A stretch of DNA of 64,000 nucleotides, from positions 33,427 to 97,426 of the forward strand of contig NZ_JZEX01000173.1 of assembly GCF_000969415.1 (NCBI RefSeq), given 5' to 3'. Made by a program: the position numbers and the translations under genes. The notes under the pieces are model-generated. The model did not search any database, was not told where the DNA came from, and was given only the letters and a program-made list of their open reading frames with translations. Shown here piece after piece: positions 6,855 to 15,891 of the stretch (positions are counted from its first letter, which is position 1; every line of letters starts with the position of its first letter). The DNA comes from Devosia geojensis (GTDB lineage Bacteria > Pseudomonadota > Alphaproteobacteria > Rhizobiales > Devosiaceae).

Positions 6855-9290
6855 ATGGTTGCACTCAAGCGATTTCGTCATTCCGGCCCGTCCTTCTCCG
6901 ACCTGCTGCCCTATGCGGCCCTGATCGACAACGGCACCCTCTTGCTCAAGGACGGGAGCCTGATGGCCGGCTGGTATTTCGCCGGTCCGGACAGCGAAAG
7001 CTCGACCGATTTCGAGCGCAATGAGGTCAGCCGCCAGATCAATTCGATTCTCGCCCGCCTCGGATCGGGCTGGATGATCCAGGTCGAGGCCGTGCGTGTG
7101 CCGGCGACGGCCTATCCCGCACGGGACAACTGCCACTTCCCCGACAAGGTGAGCGCGGTGATCGATGAGGAACGGCGCAAGCGCTTCGAGGCCGCTGACG
7201 GACACTACGAGAGCCAGCACGCCATCATCCTGACCTATCGCGAACCGGAGAAACGCAAGTCCGGCCTCGTCAAATATGTCTATTCCGACGATGAGTCCCG
7301 CGCGACCACCTTTGCCGATCGCGCGCTCGATCACTTCCGGCGTTCGATCCGCGAATTCGAGCAATATATGGGAAACGTCGTTTCGATCCGCCGTATGGTG
7401 ACGCACGAGATCGAGGAACGCGGCGGAACCCGTATCGCCAAATTTGACGACCTGCTGCAGTTCGCCCGCTTCTGCATCGTCGGCGAAAACCATCCGGTCC
7501 GTCTGCCCGACATTCCGATGTATCTCGATTTCGTCGTCACGGCCGAATTCCACCACGGTCTCTCGCCGCTCGTCGACAACCGCTATCTGGCGGTCGTGGC
7601 AATGGACGGGTTTCCGGCCGAGAGCTGGCCAGGCATTCTCAACTCGCTGGATCTGATGCCGCTCACCTATCGCTGGTCGAGCCGCTTCGTTTTTCTCGAT
7701 CCGATCGAGGCTCGCCAAAGGCTTGAGCGCACCCGCAAGAAGTGGTTGCAAAAGGTGCGGCCGTTCATGGACCAGCTGTTCCAGACAAACAGCGGCGCGA
7801 TCGACCAGGACGCAGCGCTAATGGTGGCGGAGACCGAGGACGCCATTGCCGAGGCCAATTCACAGCTCGTCGCCTACGGCTACTATACGCCGGTCATCGT
7901 CATGTTCGATGACGACGAGGCACGTCTTCGAGAAAAGACCGAAGGCGTGCGCCGGCTGGTCCAGGCCGAAGGCTTTGCCGCGCGCATCGAAACGCTGAAT
8001 GCCACCGAGGCTTTTCTAGGGAGCCTGCCCGGCAACTGGTACGCCAACATCCGCGAACCGCTGATCAATACCCGCAACCTTGCCGATCTTGTGCCGCTCA
8101 ACTCGGTCTGGTCGGGCTCACCGGTTGCGCCGTGCCCGTTCTATCCCGAAGGCTCACCGCCGCTGATGCAGGTCGCAAGCGGATCATCGCCGTTCCGTCT
8201 GAACCTCCATTCGGGCGACGTGGGTCATACCCTGATCTTTGGTCCGACCGGATCGGGCAAGTCGACGCTTCTGGCGCTGATCGCGGCACAGTTCCGCCGT
8301 TACAGCCGAGCGCAGCTCTTCGCCTTCGACAAGGGCAAGTCGATGTACCCGCTGACGGTGGCTGTTGGCGGCGATCATTACGATGTCGGGGCAGGGGAGG
8401 CGTTGACCTTCTGCCCGCTTCGCCAACTGGAGGATGATGGCGACAAGGCCTGGGCGGCCGGATGGCTCGAAACACTTATCGAGCTGCAGGGCGTGAAGGT
8501 AACGCCCGACCATCGCAATGCTATCGCCAGGCAGATCGAGCTCATGGCCGCAACATCGCGCCGGTCGCTTTCCGATTTCGTGTCGGGCGTGCAGATGCGG
8601 GAGATCAAGGACGCGCTACGCCATTACACCGTCGATGGTCCAATGGGCCACCTGCTCGATGCCGAGGAGGATGGCCTGACCCTCTCGGATTTCCAGACAT
8701 TCGAGATCGAAGAGTTGATGAACCTTGGCGATCGCAATCTCGTGCCGGTCCTGCTCTACCTGTTCCGTCGCATCGAAAAGCGCCTGACCGGCGCCCCCAG
8801 CCTCATCATCCTCGATGAGGCCTGGCTGATGCTCGGCCATCCAGCCTTCCGCGAGAAGATCCGCGAATGGCTGAAGGTGCTGCGCAAGGCAAATTGCGCC
8901 GTCGTTCTGGCAACGCAGTCGATTTCCGACGCGGAAAAGTCCGGCATCATCGACGTGCTCAAGGAAAGCTGCCCGACCAAGATTTGCCTGCCGAACGGCG
9001 CGGCGCGCGAAAGCGGCACGCGCGAGTTCTATGAGCGCATCGGCTTCAACGAGCGGCAAATCGAGATCGTCGCGACCGCTCTACCCAAGCGCGAATATTA
9101 CGTCGCCTCGCCTGACGGCCGGCGTCTGTTCGACATGGCCCTCGGGCCGATCACCCTGTCTTTCGTCGGCGCATCCGGAAAGGACGACATCAAGCGCATT
9201 GATGAGCTGCGAGTCCATCACGGCGACGAATGGCCCGTCCACTGGCTCAAGCAAAGAGGTATCGAAAATGCCGAAGCACTTCTTGCGTAG
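6855..9290 (+). CDS. trbE: TrbE, VirB4-like conjugation ATPase
   Basis: The largest ATPase of the mating channel, membrane-associated on the cytoplasmic side. The 811-residue protein has the N-terminal CagE/TrbE/VirB domain, Walker A GPTGSGKST from residue 463 and Walker B LIILDEAW from about 650, with ATQS just after. Length is typical (about 820). The start at 6855 comes 3 bases after the trbD stop. Its 3' end overlaps trbJ by 23 bases in another frame, as in related operons. No sign of damage. Confidence 0.96.
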   Translation: MVALKRFRHSGPSFSDLLPYAALIDNGTLLLKDGSLMAGWYFAGPDSESSTDFERNEVSRQINSILARLGSGWMIQVEAVRVPATAYPARDNCHFPDKVSAVIDEERRKRFEAADGHYESQHAIILTYREPEKRKSGLVKYVYSDDESRATTFADRALDHFRRSIREFEQYMGNVVSIRRMVTHEIEERGGTRIAKFDDLLQFARFCIVGENHPVRLPDIPMYLDFVVTAEFHHGLSPLVDNRYLAVVAMDGFPAESWPGILNSLDLMPLTYRWSSRFVFLDPIEARQRLERTRKKWLQKVRPFMDQLFQTNSGAIDQDAALMVAETEDAIAEANSQLVAYGYYTPVIVMFDDDEARLREKTEGVRRLVQAEGFAARIETLNATEAFLGSLPGNWYANIREPLINTRNLADLVPLNSVWSGSPVAPCPFYPEGSPPLMQVASGSSPFRLNLHSGDVGHTLIFGPTGSGKSTLLALIAAQFRRYSRAQLFAFDKGKSMYPLTVAVGGDHYDVGAGEALTFCPLRQLEDDGDKAWAAGWLETLIELQGVKVTPDHRNAIARQIELMAATSRRSLSDFVSGVQMREIKDALRHYTVDGPMGHLLDAEEDGLTLSDFQTFEIEELMNLGDRNLVPVLLYLFRRIEKRLTGAPSLIILDEAWLMLGHPAFREKIREWLKVLRKANCAVVLATQSISDAEKSGIIDVLKESCPTKICLPNGAARESGTREFYERIGFNERQIEIVATALPKREYYVASPDGRRLFDMALGPITLSFVGASGKDDIKRIDELRVHHGDEWPVHWLKQRGIENAEALLA

Positions 9291-10056
9291 TTCGCTCGCG
9301 AGCGTCCTGATCGCTGTCAGCCTTGCCGCGCCGGCCCAAGCCAGCGGGGCACTCACCGGCGCGACCGAGTTCACGCAGATCCTCAACAATGGGGAACTGA
9401 TTGCGCTTGGCGGGCAGAACGCCGAGCAGATCGCCAATCAGGTGACGCAGATCTCCAACCAGGTGGAGCAGATCGCAAACCAGATTCGCATCTACGAGAA
9501 CATGCTGCAGAACACCATGCAGCTTCCCGATCACGTGTGGGGGCAGGCTCAACAGGACCTCGCCAACCTGCAAGGCATCGTGCAGCAGGGGCAGGGCATG
9601 GCCTTCTCGATGGGAAACCTCGACGATGTGCTCAAGCAACGATTCGACAGCTATGCCGATTTCCAGAACGGTCTACCGAACGGGCAGGATTTTTCGTCCG
9701 CCTATCAATCCTGGTCGGACACCAATCGCGACACCATCGGTGGAACACTGGCGGCGGCTGGCCTCACGGCCGAGCAGTTCGCGACCGAAGAATCCACCAT
9801 GGCGCAACTTCGCTCTCAATCGGAGTCCGCCGACGGCCAGATGAAGGCGTTGCAGGTCGGACATCAGATCGCGACCCAACAGGTCGAGCAGATGCAAAAG
9901 CTCCGCGGCCTCGTCTCTCAGCAGATGACCATGATGGGCACCTGGTATCAGTCCGAGCAGGCTGAAAAGGATCTCGCTCAGGCTCGCCGGGACGCATTTT
10001 TCGGCTCTGCCGCTCCGTCCACCTCCGGCGGCCAACAAATGCAGCCTCGGTGGTGA
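9268..10056 (+). CDS. trbJ: TrbJ, VirB5-like secreted mating-pair protein
   Basis: Periplasmic/pilus-tip-like component. The 262-residue protein starts MPKHFLRSSLASVLIAVSLA with a cleavable signal peptide ending near AQAS. The mature part has heptad-like Q-rich helices (QNAEQIANQVTQISNQVEQIANQI), predicting coiled coil. The start at 9268 is inside trbE. It ends in TSGGQQMQPRW, a motif repeated at the end of trbK. Confidence 0.92.
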   Translation: MPKHFLRSSLASVLIAVSLAAPAQASGALTGATEFTQILNNGELIALGGQNAEQIANQVTQISNQVEQIANQIRIYENMLQNTMQLPDHVWGQAQQDLANLQGIVQQGQGMAFSMGNLDDVLKQRFDSYADFQNGLPNGQDFSSAYQSWSDTNRDTIGGTLAAAGLTAEQFATEESTMAQLRSQSESADGQMKALQVGHQIATQQVEQMQKLRGLVSQQMTMMGTWYQSEQAEKDLAQARRDAFFGSAAPSTSGGQQMQPRW

Positions 10057-10060
10057 CTCC

Positions 10061-10321
10061 ATGGCAACGCTCAAACTCCCCATCGTCGTCGTGATCGCGA
10101 TCGTTGCCGCCCTCGTGGGCGGCGCGGCATCCTATGTGTTCTTCCCGAATGCCGATCCGGAAACGAAGGCGCTCCTTCAGCGCCAAGTCGAACTTGCCGA
10201 GCAAGAAGCGGCGGCGCGCGAGGAGGCCGCCGAGCGGGCAAAGGACTTTTTCAACGCCAATCCAGACGACTACCCAACGTCGGGAGGCCAGCAGATGGCC
10301 CCCCGGTGGGGCGACAACTGA
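10061..10321 (+). CDS. trbK: TrbK, small entry-exclusion-type protein
   Basis: In RP4 and Ti systems TrbK is a small membrane protein linked to entry exclusion. The 86 residues have one N-terminal hydrophobic segment (about 7-28), then a charged, Ala/Glu-rich helix (LLQRQVELAEQEAAAREEA) and the tail PTSGGQQMAPRWGDN. No lipobox Cys is visible, unlike RP4 TrbK. Identification rests on position between trbJ and trbL, size and topology. Confidence 0.8.
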   Translation: MATLKLPIVVVIAIVAALVGGAASYVFFPNADPETKALLQRQVELAEQEAAAREEAAERAKDFFNANPDDYPTSGGQQMAPRWGDN

Positions 10322-10332
10322 AGGCCGGAGTC

Positions 10333-11508
10333 ATGCGCGCTGCGATGCTTTTGAGATTGTCTAGCATGATGATCGTCGGGCTTGCCATGGTCGATCCGGC
10401 CTTTGCGCAGGACGGTTCGATCCTGACCGATCTCGAAAACCAGGTCGCCAGCGCAGCGCGGGGCTGGCAGGACACCGTCATCGATGCGGCAACCTCGCTG
10501 TTCTGGATACTGGCCGGCATAGAAGTGGGTATCGCGGCGATCTGGCTCGCGATCCAGGCTCCGTCGCTTGACACATGGTTTGCAGAGCTTGTGCGGAGAA
10601 TCCTCTTCATCGGCTTCTTCCTCTTTGTTCTGCAGCAGGGTCCGGACTTGGCCAAGTCGGTTGTCGATAGCCTGTTTCAGATCGGCGCGGATGGCGGTTC
10701 GGCGTCGCCGGCCGACGTCTTCAATGCCGGCGTCAAAGTGGCATCCGAACTCTCGGAAAATGCCCGGTTCGGCCTTTGGGAGGACAATGCCCTCGCAATG
10801 GCCTCGGTCTTCGCGATGATCGTCGTTGTCATCTGCTTTGCCCTCGTGGCGGCGATCTTCGTGGCCGTGCTGGTCGAAATGTACGTCGGTCTGCTTGCCG
10901 GCATGATCATGCTTGGCCTTGGCGGCTCGTCCTTTACCAAGGATTTCGCGGTCCGCTACCTCGTTTACGCCTTCTCAGTCGGCATGAAGCTGATGGGACT
11001 CGTGATGATCGCGCGCATCGGCTCCGAGGTGCTGATCGGCCTTTCGAACGATACGGCTTCCGACGATCAGTTCCTGACTACCCTGACGATCGCGGGGATT
11101 TCGGTCGTCGTCTTCATGATCTCCATGTACGTGCCGAACATCATTCAGGGCGTCGTTCAGGGCGTTTCCGTCGGCAGTGGCATGGAAGCTATCCGCAGCG
11201 GTGGCCAGGTTGCCGGCTTCGCGGCGGCCGGTGCTGGCATGGCGGCCGGCGGCGCCGGCGTCGTCAAAGGTGGGATGGCCGCCGCCTCGGCGGCATCGCA
11301 GGCCGGCGCATCGCGTGGCGCGGCTGCAATGGCCGGGTTGAAAGCCGCGGGCGGCGCGGTCGGCTCCGCGGCGACCGACAAACTGATGGGCATCCCTGGC
11401 GCCAAGATGGGTTCGACCCTCGGCCTCGCCAACGAAAAGCTGCGGCAAGGCAACAATCCGGGCGTCAGCTCCAGAAGTTCAAACAGAAAGATGGACGCCG
11501 ACTCGTGA
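10333..11508 (+). CDS. trbL: TrbL, VirB6-like polytopic membrane protein
   Basis: Inner-membrane channel component. The 391-residue protein begins with a hydrophobic leader (MRAAMLLRLSSMMIVGLAMV, possibly cut near AFAQ), has several membrane helices between about 50 and 290, then a Gly/Ala-rich low-complexity tail (AAAGAGMAAGGAGVV and similar) typical of TrbL. ATG 10333 is preferred over an upstream start at 10306 inside trbK because the family starts with the hydrophobic leader. Confidence 0.92.
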   Translation: MRAAMLLRLSSMMIVGLAMVDPAFAQDGSILTDLENQVASAARGWQDTVIDAATSLFWILAGIEVGIAAIWLAIQAPSLDTWFAELVRRILFIGFFLFVLQQGPDLAKSVVDSLFQIGADGGSASPADVFNAGVKVASELSENARFGLWEDNALAMASVFAMIVVVICFALVAAIFVAVLVEMYVGLLAGMIMLGLGGSSFTKDFAVRYLVYAFSVGMKLMGLVMIARIGSEVLIGLSNDTASDDQFLTTLTIAGISVVVFMISMYVPNIIQGVVQGVSVGSGMEAIRSGGQVAGFAAAGAGMAAGGAGVVKGGMAAASAASQAGASRGAAAMAGLKAAGGAVGSAATDKLMGIPGAKMGSTLGLANEKLRQGNNPGVSSRSSNRKMDADS

Positions 11509-11541
11509 GGTCGGCCGGCCGTATCGATCAGGCGAGGCTAG

Positions 11542-12204
11542 ATGGCGAAGCGCAAATACCCCGACAATCCGTATCTGGCCGCCCGCTATGAGTGGAACGA
11601 GCGTTACGGCAGCTACATGCGCGCGGCCTCGGCCTGGCGCACCGTCGGTCTGCTTTCGATGAGCATGGCGGTGATCGGGTTCGGCTATGCCCTCTATCAG
11701 TCCACTCAAGTCAAGCTCGTTCCTTATGTGGTCGAGGTCGACAAGCTCGGGGCGGCGGTCCTGGCTGGCTTCCCCGCACAGATCGAATATGCCGACGAGC
11801 GTGTTGTGCGCTCGATGCTCGGCGCCTGGGTGTCGAACTTCCGGTCGATCACCCCGGATGCGACCGTGCAGAAGGGCTATATCGACCGCACCTACGCGAT
11901 GCTGAAGCAGCAGGACCCGGCGACCGAGAAGGTCAATAACTGGTTTCGCAACAACTCACCCTTCGATCGCGCGCGCACCATGACGGTCTCGATCGAAGTC
12001 AACAACGTCGTCGCCCTCTCGAACCAGAGCTACCAGGTCGACTGGAGCGAGATCGAGCGCGACCGTGCGGGTAAGGAACTGCGCACCCGCCGCTTTCGCG
12101 GCATCGCCACCGTGACCCTTTCGCCGCCCCAGGACGAGGCGGTCATTCGTCTGAACCCGATCGGCCTCTACCTCAAGGATTTCGATTGGACGGCCCAGCT
12201 TTGA
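11542..12204 (+). CDS. trbF: TrbF, VirB8-like inner-membrane protein
   Basis: Bitopic core protein of the type IV secretion system. The 220 residues start [18 protein letters not shown] after the first few residues, a strong TrbF hallmark, with one membrane segment at about 35-55 and a periplasmic NTF2-like VirB8 fold ([29 protein letters not shown]). Length matches the family. Thirty-three bases separate it from trbL. Confidence 0.95.
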   Translation: MAKRKYPDNPYLAARYEWNERYGSYMRAASAWRTVGLLSMSMAVIGFGYALYQSTQVKLVPYVVEVDKLGAAVLAGFPAQIEYADERVVRSMLGAWVSNFRSITPDATVQKGYIDRTYAMLKQQDPATEKVNNWFRNNSPFDRARTMTVSIEVNNVVALSNQSYQVDWSEIERDRAGKELRTRRFRGIATVTLSPPQDEAVIRLNPIGLYLKDFDWTAQL

Positions 12205-12227
12205 GAAACGCTCGCGGAGTCAGAGTA

Positions 12228-13067
12228 ATGTTCAACCTCAAGAAAATGCACGCGGGCGTGTGTGCGGCAACCCTGTTGCTGGGCACGTTCGCCCTCAATG
12301 TCGCCGTTGCGGCCGATCAGCAGGGCCTTAGCAGCAACGAAGCGCGGGGAACCGGTCTTTCCACCCAGTGGCAGGGCACCGCCGCGGTGATGACGCGCGG
12401 GCCGGACGGCAAGGTCATTTACCTCTACGGCCAAACCCAGCCGTCCGTCGTTTGCTCGCCTCTCCAGCTTTGCGAAATCGAGCTGCAGGCCGGTGAAGCC
12501 GTGCGTGACGTGCTGGTGGGTGACACGGTTCGCTGGAAGGTCGAACCGGCAACCTCCGGCTCGGCCGAAGGCCAGAAGATCCACCTGATCGTCAAGCCTT
12601 CGGAACCCGGGCTCGAGACGTCCATGGTGGTGACGACATCGCGGCGCACCTACCACATCCGGCTCAGGTCGCATCATCGCGACTACATGGCCCGCGTTGC
12701 CTTCGAATATCCCGAGGACGTGCAGGCCAAGTTCGATGCCCTCAACGCGCGCGTCGAGGCGAGCATCATTCCCGGCGCCGGCGTCCCGGCCGAAAATCTG
12801 AGCTTCAATTTCGCTATCAGCGGACAGGCCCGCTGGCGCCCGACCCGCGTCTACACCGATGGCGTCAAGACCTACATCCAGTTCCCCGGTCAGATGATGA
12901 GCGGCGATGCGCCGGTGCTGTTCGTCGTCTCAGGCGGGGAAAACCGCATCGTCAATTACCGGCTCAACGGCACGATGATGATTGTCGACTATGTGTTCGA
13001 TCGCGCAGTGCTGCTTTCCGGCGTCGGCTCCCGCCAGCAGAAGATCACCATTTTGAGGAAGGGCTGA
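12228..13067 (+). CDS. trbG: TrbG, VirB9-like outer-membrane core protein
   Basis: Part of the outer-membrane core complex with TrbH and TrbI. The 279-residue protein has a signal peptide (cut near NVAVAA), a VirB9 N-terminal beta domain, and the motif [19 protein letters not shown] choose ATG 12228 because the signal peptide begins [12 protein letters not shown]. Two bases separate it from trbH. Confidence 0.94.
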   Translation: MFNLKKMHAGVCAATLLLGTFALNVAVAADQQGLSSNEARGTGLSTQWQGTAAVMTRGPDGKVIYLYGQTQPSVVCSPLQLCEIELQAGEAVRDVLVGDTVRWKVEPATSGSAEGQKIHLIVKPSEPGLETSMVVTTSRRTYHIRLRSHHRDYMARVAFEYPEDVQAKFDALNARVEASIIPGAGVPAENLSFNFAISGQARWRPTRVYTDGVKTYIQFPGQMMSGDAPVLFVVSGGENRIVNYRLNGTMMIVDYVFDRAVLLSGVGSRQQKITILRKG

Positions 13068-13069
13068 CC

Positions 13070-13531
13070 ATGCGCGCCATCCACCGACTTTCCCGCGTCC
13101 TGGCTCTCGTTGTTCTCACCGGTACAACGACCGCATGCACCACGACGGGCGGAGGATACTTCACGCCGACCGTGAGTGCCGATGCCGCCAATCTCTCGCC
13201 GGCCGCGGCCTCGGCCGTCGCCGGCGACATGGTCGCCAAGCTCGCCGAGCATGTCGGCCCAGGCACCGGCACGATCGTCATCAAGCCCGACGATTCCGCG
13301 TTCGGCCTGGCGCTCGAAGAGTCGCTGCGCGGCTGGGGCTATGCCGTCGCCTCGAACCAGGAGGCTCCCGGCGACAATATGATCCCGCTCGCCTATGTCA
13401 TCGATACATTCGAGGGCGCGGTCATGACCCGGATTTCGACGCCTTCGGTGGAGCTGACCCGCTCCTATGCCATGTCGGCGACCGGCGCGACACCGACAAG
13501 CCCGCTGTCTGTCATGCAGCGTGCGAGCTGA
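13070..13531 (+). CDS. trbH: TrbH, VirB7-like lipoprotein
   Basis: Small outer-membrane lipoprotein that helps anchor the core complex. The 153-residue product starts with a lipoprotein-like signal (MRAIHRLSRVLALVVLTG) and a Cys at residue 23 in a TTAC context, which is a weak lipobox. Position between trbG and trbI and length agree with TrbH of Ti plasmids. The rest is poorly conserved. Confidence 0.87.
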   Translation: MRAIHRLSRVLALVVLTGTTTACTTTGGGYFTPTVSADAANLSPAAASAVAGDMVAKLAEHVGPGTGTIVIKPDDSAFGLALEESLRGWGYAVASNQEAPGDNMIPLAYVIDTFEGAVMTRISTPSVELTRSYAMSATGATPTSPLSVMQRAS

Positions 13532-13545
13532 GAGGGGGAGGGGCC

Positions 13546-14853
13546 ATGAGTTCGCTCGATCTCTCTCCCGGCGCAGAAGGCGGCGACGAAAAGCCCAGGA
13601 TCCGGCGCCTGAACAAGCTGCCGGTCTTTCTCTTCATCGGCCTGGTCGTCCTTTTCTTCGGCGTTATCATTTGGGGCCTCTCGATCCGCGGCCTCAACCG
13701 GAGCGGCGGCGCGATCGATACCTCGACTGGCGCACCGGCAACCGACTTCGCCGACCAGCTCAAGCGCGGTGTTTCCGATGGCGTGATCGAGGAGCCGCGC
13801 CCCGCGCAGCAGATCCAGGTGGTGCAGCCCGTCGAACAGGCGGAAGACGAACCGCAATCCACCAATCCTTTCCAGCGCCAGCCGACAACACCGCAACAGC
13901 AACAGGCGACGCCGGTCGAAAGCGAAGCCGACTGGCGCGCGCGGCTGCAAAGGGAACAGGACGAGCAGATGTTTCGCCTGCTGCACCAGCAGCGTATGGC
14001 CCGGCTCCAGGCCGACGATGCCGCCTACGACAGCCCGATCGCGGTCAATATCCGCAGCGTAAGGGAAGCGGCACAAGCGGGAACGCCACAGTCGACAACA
14101 GGGCAGGGGGCGCTTGGGGATCGGGCGGGCATCGCCGATCTCTACGCGGCCGCGCTGCGCGCCGGCGGCGCCGGGCAACAGGCCGATCCGAACAACCAAG
14201 CCGGAAAGACAGACTTCTTCAATCAGAACATTACCGATCTCGGTTATCTGCCGAACCGCGTCGTGCCGCAGCAGTCACCCTTTGAGCTCAAACGCGGATC
14301 GGTGATCCCGGCAACGCTCGTAACCGGCATCAACTCCGACCTTCCCGGCCGGATCACCGCCCAGGTCAGCCAGAACGTCTATGACAGTGCGACAGGCCAC
14401 CGGCTGTTGGTCCCGCAAGGGGCCAAGCTCTTCGGCCGGTACGACTCCAATGTCTCGTTCGGGCAAAGTCGAGTGTTGGTGATCTGGACCGATCTCATTT
14501 TCCCGAATGGATCGACACTTCAGATTGGCGGAATGGCGGGCGTCGACGCCCAAGGCTATGGCGGCTTCCGCGACCAGGTCGACAACAAATACCTCCAGAC
14601 CTTCGGCTCGGCGATCCTCATTGCATTGATCGGCGCCGGCATCGACATGGCCGTGCCGGAAAGCTCGACGCTTGCGACGCAGGACACCGCCTCGGACGCC
14701 GCGCGGCGCAACTTCGCGGAGAGCTTTGGTCGTGTGGCCGACCAGACCATCTCCCGCAATCTCAATGTCCAACCGACCCTCACTATCCGCCCGGGCTACG
14801 GGTTCAATATCATCGTGGAGCAGGACATCATTTTCCCGGGAGCCTATCGCTGA
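13546..14853 (+). CDS. trbI: TrbI, VirB10-like core protein
   Basis: Energy-sensing core component that spans the periplasm. The 435-residue protein has a short cytoplasmic head, a membrane helix at about 27-48 (LPVFLFIGLVVLFFGVIIWGL), a Gln/Pro-rich linker (about 95-130) and the C-terminal VirB10 beta-barrel with QSPFELKRGSVIPATLVTGINSD. Length is normal. A GGGGAGGGG-like ribosome site precedes ATG 13546. It overlaps the following lipoprotein gene by 3 bases (TGATG). Confidence 0.95.
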   Translation: MSSLDLSPGAEGGDEKPRIRRLNKLPVFLFIGLVVLFFGVIIWGLSIRGLNRSGGAIDTSTGAPATDFADQLKRGVSDGVIEEPRPAQQIQVVQPVEQAEDEPQSTNPFQRQPTTPQQQQATPVESEADWRARLQREQDEQMFRLLHQQRMARLQADDAAYDSPIAVNIRSVREAAQAGTPQSTTGQGALGDRAGIADLYAAALRAGGAGQQADPNNQAGKTDFFNQNITDLGYLPNRVVPQQSPFELKRGSVIPATLVTGINSDLPGRITAQVSQNVYDSATGHRLLVPQGAKLFGRYDSNVSFGQSRVLVIWTDLIFPNGSTLQIGGMAGVDAQGYGGFRDQVDNKYLQTFGSAILIALIGAGIDMAVPESSTLATQDTASDAARRNFAESFGRVADQTISRNLNVQPTLTIRPGYGFNIIVEQDIIFPGAYR

Positions 14854-15476
14854 TGGCTAGGCTGTTTTCGCTCGCCCGCAATGCCGCGGCCATTGCGGTT
14901 GGAGTACTTCTGGCTGGTTGCCTCGCGCCGGAAACCATCGACGCCAACATTGTGCTCGAGGGATACAAGTATGACATGCGTGTCGAAACCCGCCTCGCCG
15001 ACCCTCGTGCCGTTAACGCGATTGCCGACGGCCACGTGTTCACAGAGCAGGAAGAGGATCGGATGCGGGCAGAGGAGCGCAAAGCCGCTCGAATGCCCGG
15101 CTTTGAGGGCTTCACCTACGCCGGAGAAGGGCGCTTTGATCTCGTCGTGAAACTCACCGGTGAGCTGGACGCAAGCGGGTCCGCAATCGGCGTGCCGAAC
15201 ACGCGGGCCAAGTCGCAAGCCGACAATTTTTTGAGCATTCGGCGCATCGACGACGGAACCATTGAAGTCAGTACGCCAGAGATTCCGGAACGAGCCCGCG
15301 CCGAGCTCGGTCAGATCGCCATTGTGCCCAACGGGACGGTGGCCGTGACCGTGACCGGCACAGTCATTGAGACCAACGCCGACGAGACGCCCGGGTTCTT
15401 CGGTGGAGCGTATCGCTGGAACATCTCGTCCTGGGATGACCGGGTGTTTCTCAAGGTCAAGCCGGCTGTTGATTGA
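14853..15476 (+). CDS. Predicted lipoprotein of unknown function, end of trb operon
   Basis: The 207-residue product has a clear lipobox, VLLAGC, with Cys at residue 23, so it is probably anchored in a membrane from the periplasmic side. The mature part is mostly beta-strand-like. The start overlaps the trbI stop (TGATG), so it is very likely translated with trbI. Ti plasmids have no gene of this kind at this point that I recognise. A role in the mating channel or surface exclusion can only be guessed from position. Confidence 0.8.
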   Translation: MARLFSLARNAAAIAVGVLLAGCLAPETIDANIVLEGYKYDMRVETRLADPRAVNAIADGHVFTEQEEDRMRAEERKAARMPGFEGFTYAGEGRFDLVVKLTGELDASGSAIGVPNTRAKSQADNFLSIRRIDDGTIEVSTPEIPERARAELGQIAIVPNGTVAVTVTGTVIETNADETPGFFGGAYRWNISSWDDRVFLKVKPAVD

Positions 15477-15501
15477 TCCAGCTTGGCACGATGGAGGATG
15501 A

Positions 15502-15714
15502 ATGCCCCGCTACTATTTCCACATCCACAGTCACGACCAAGAATACCCGGATCGAACAGGAGAACCGCTCGATGACGACGCCCACGCGATCGCGATGGCG
15601 CACCGGATCGTGTCGGAAATCGCTGAAGAGCCGGAGCATCGGGAGATCGAGGTAAGAGTGGTTGGCCGAAAGGGAAGGGCGGTCGCAACGGTCGCCTCAA
15701 ACGGCCTAAAATAG
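15502..15714 (+). CDS. Small DUF6894-like protein
   Basis: Seventy residues beginning MPRYYFHIHSHDQEYPDRTGEPLDDDAHAIAMA, the pattern (YYFHI...D..G..L.D...A...A) of the DUF6894 family common in Hyphomicrobiales. The function of that family is unknown. It lies 25 bases after the lipoprotein on the same strand, with GAGGATG ahead of the start, so it may be the last gene of the trb transcript. Confidence 0.75.
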   Translation: MPRYYFHIHSHDQEYPDRTGEPLDDDAHAIAMAHRIVSEIAEEPEHREIEVRVVGRKGRAVATVASNGLK

Positions 15715-15770
15715 CGACAAAGCGCCTGCATCCGGAAGGCTTTAGTCAGCCGATCATATTAGTCGTCTTC

Positions 15771-15866
15771 TCAGCTTCTGGCTGCGATGACGGCGGGCCA
15801 GCGGCCGTGACGGTCCGGTTTGATCTGCACGTCCCTTTCCTCGATCAGCACGCGTTTGCCGAGCAT
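15771..15866 (-). CDS. Possible 31-residue protein downstream of the GHKL ATPase gene
   Basis: A short open frame from ATG 15866 encodes a basic 31-residue peptide ending HGRWPAVIAARS. It lies 25 bases after the stop of the GHKL gene on the same strand. No family is recognised. It could be a remnant of an older gene cut by insertion of the restriction-like cluster. Confidence 0.25.
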   Translation of the reverse strand: MLGKRVLIEERDVQIKPDRHGRWPAVIAARS

Positions 15867-15891
15867 GAGGGATACGTGTTTGCGGTGATCG

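Noticed and set aside
6741..7751. 336-codon open frame on the minus strand inside trbE
   Set aside because: It lies wholly opposite a well-conserved trbE and is Arg/Asp/His-rich as expected of an antisense frame in high-GC DNA.
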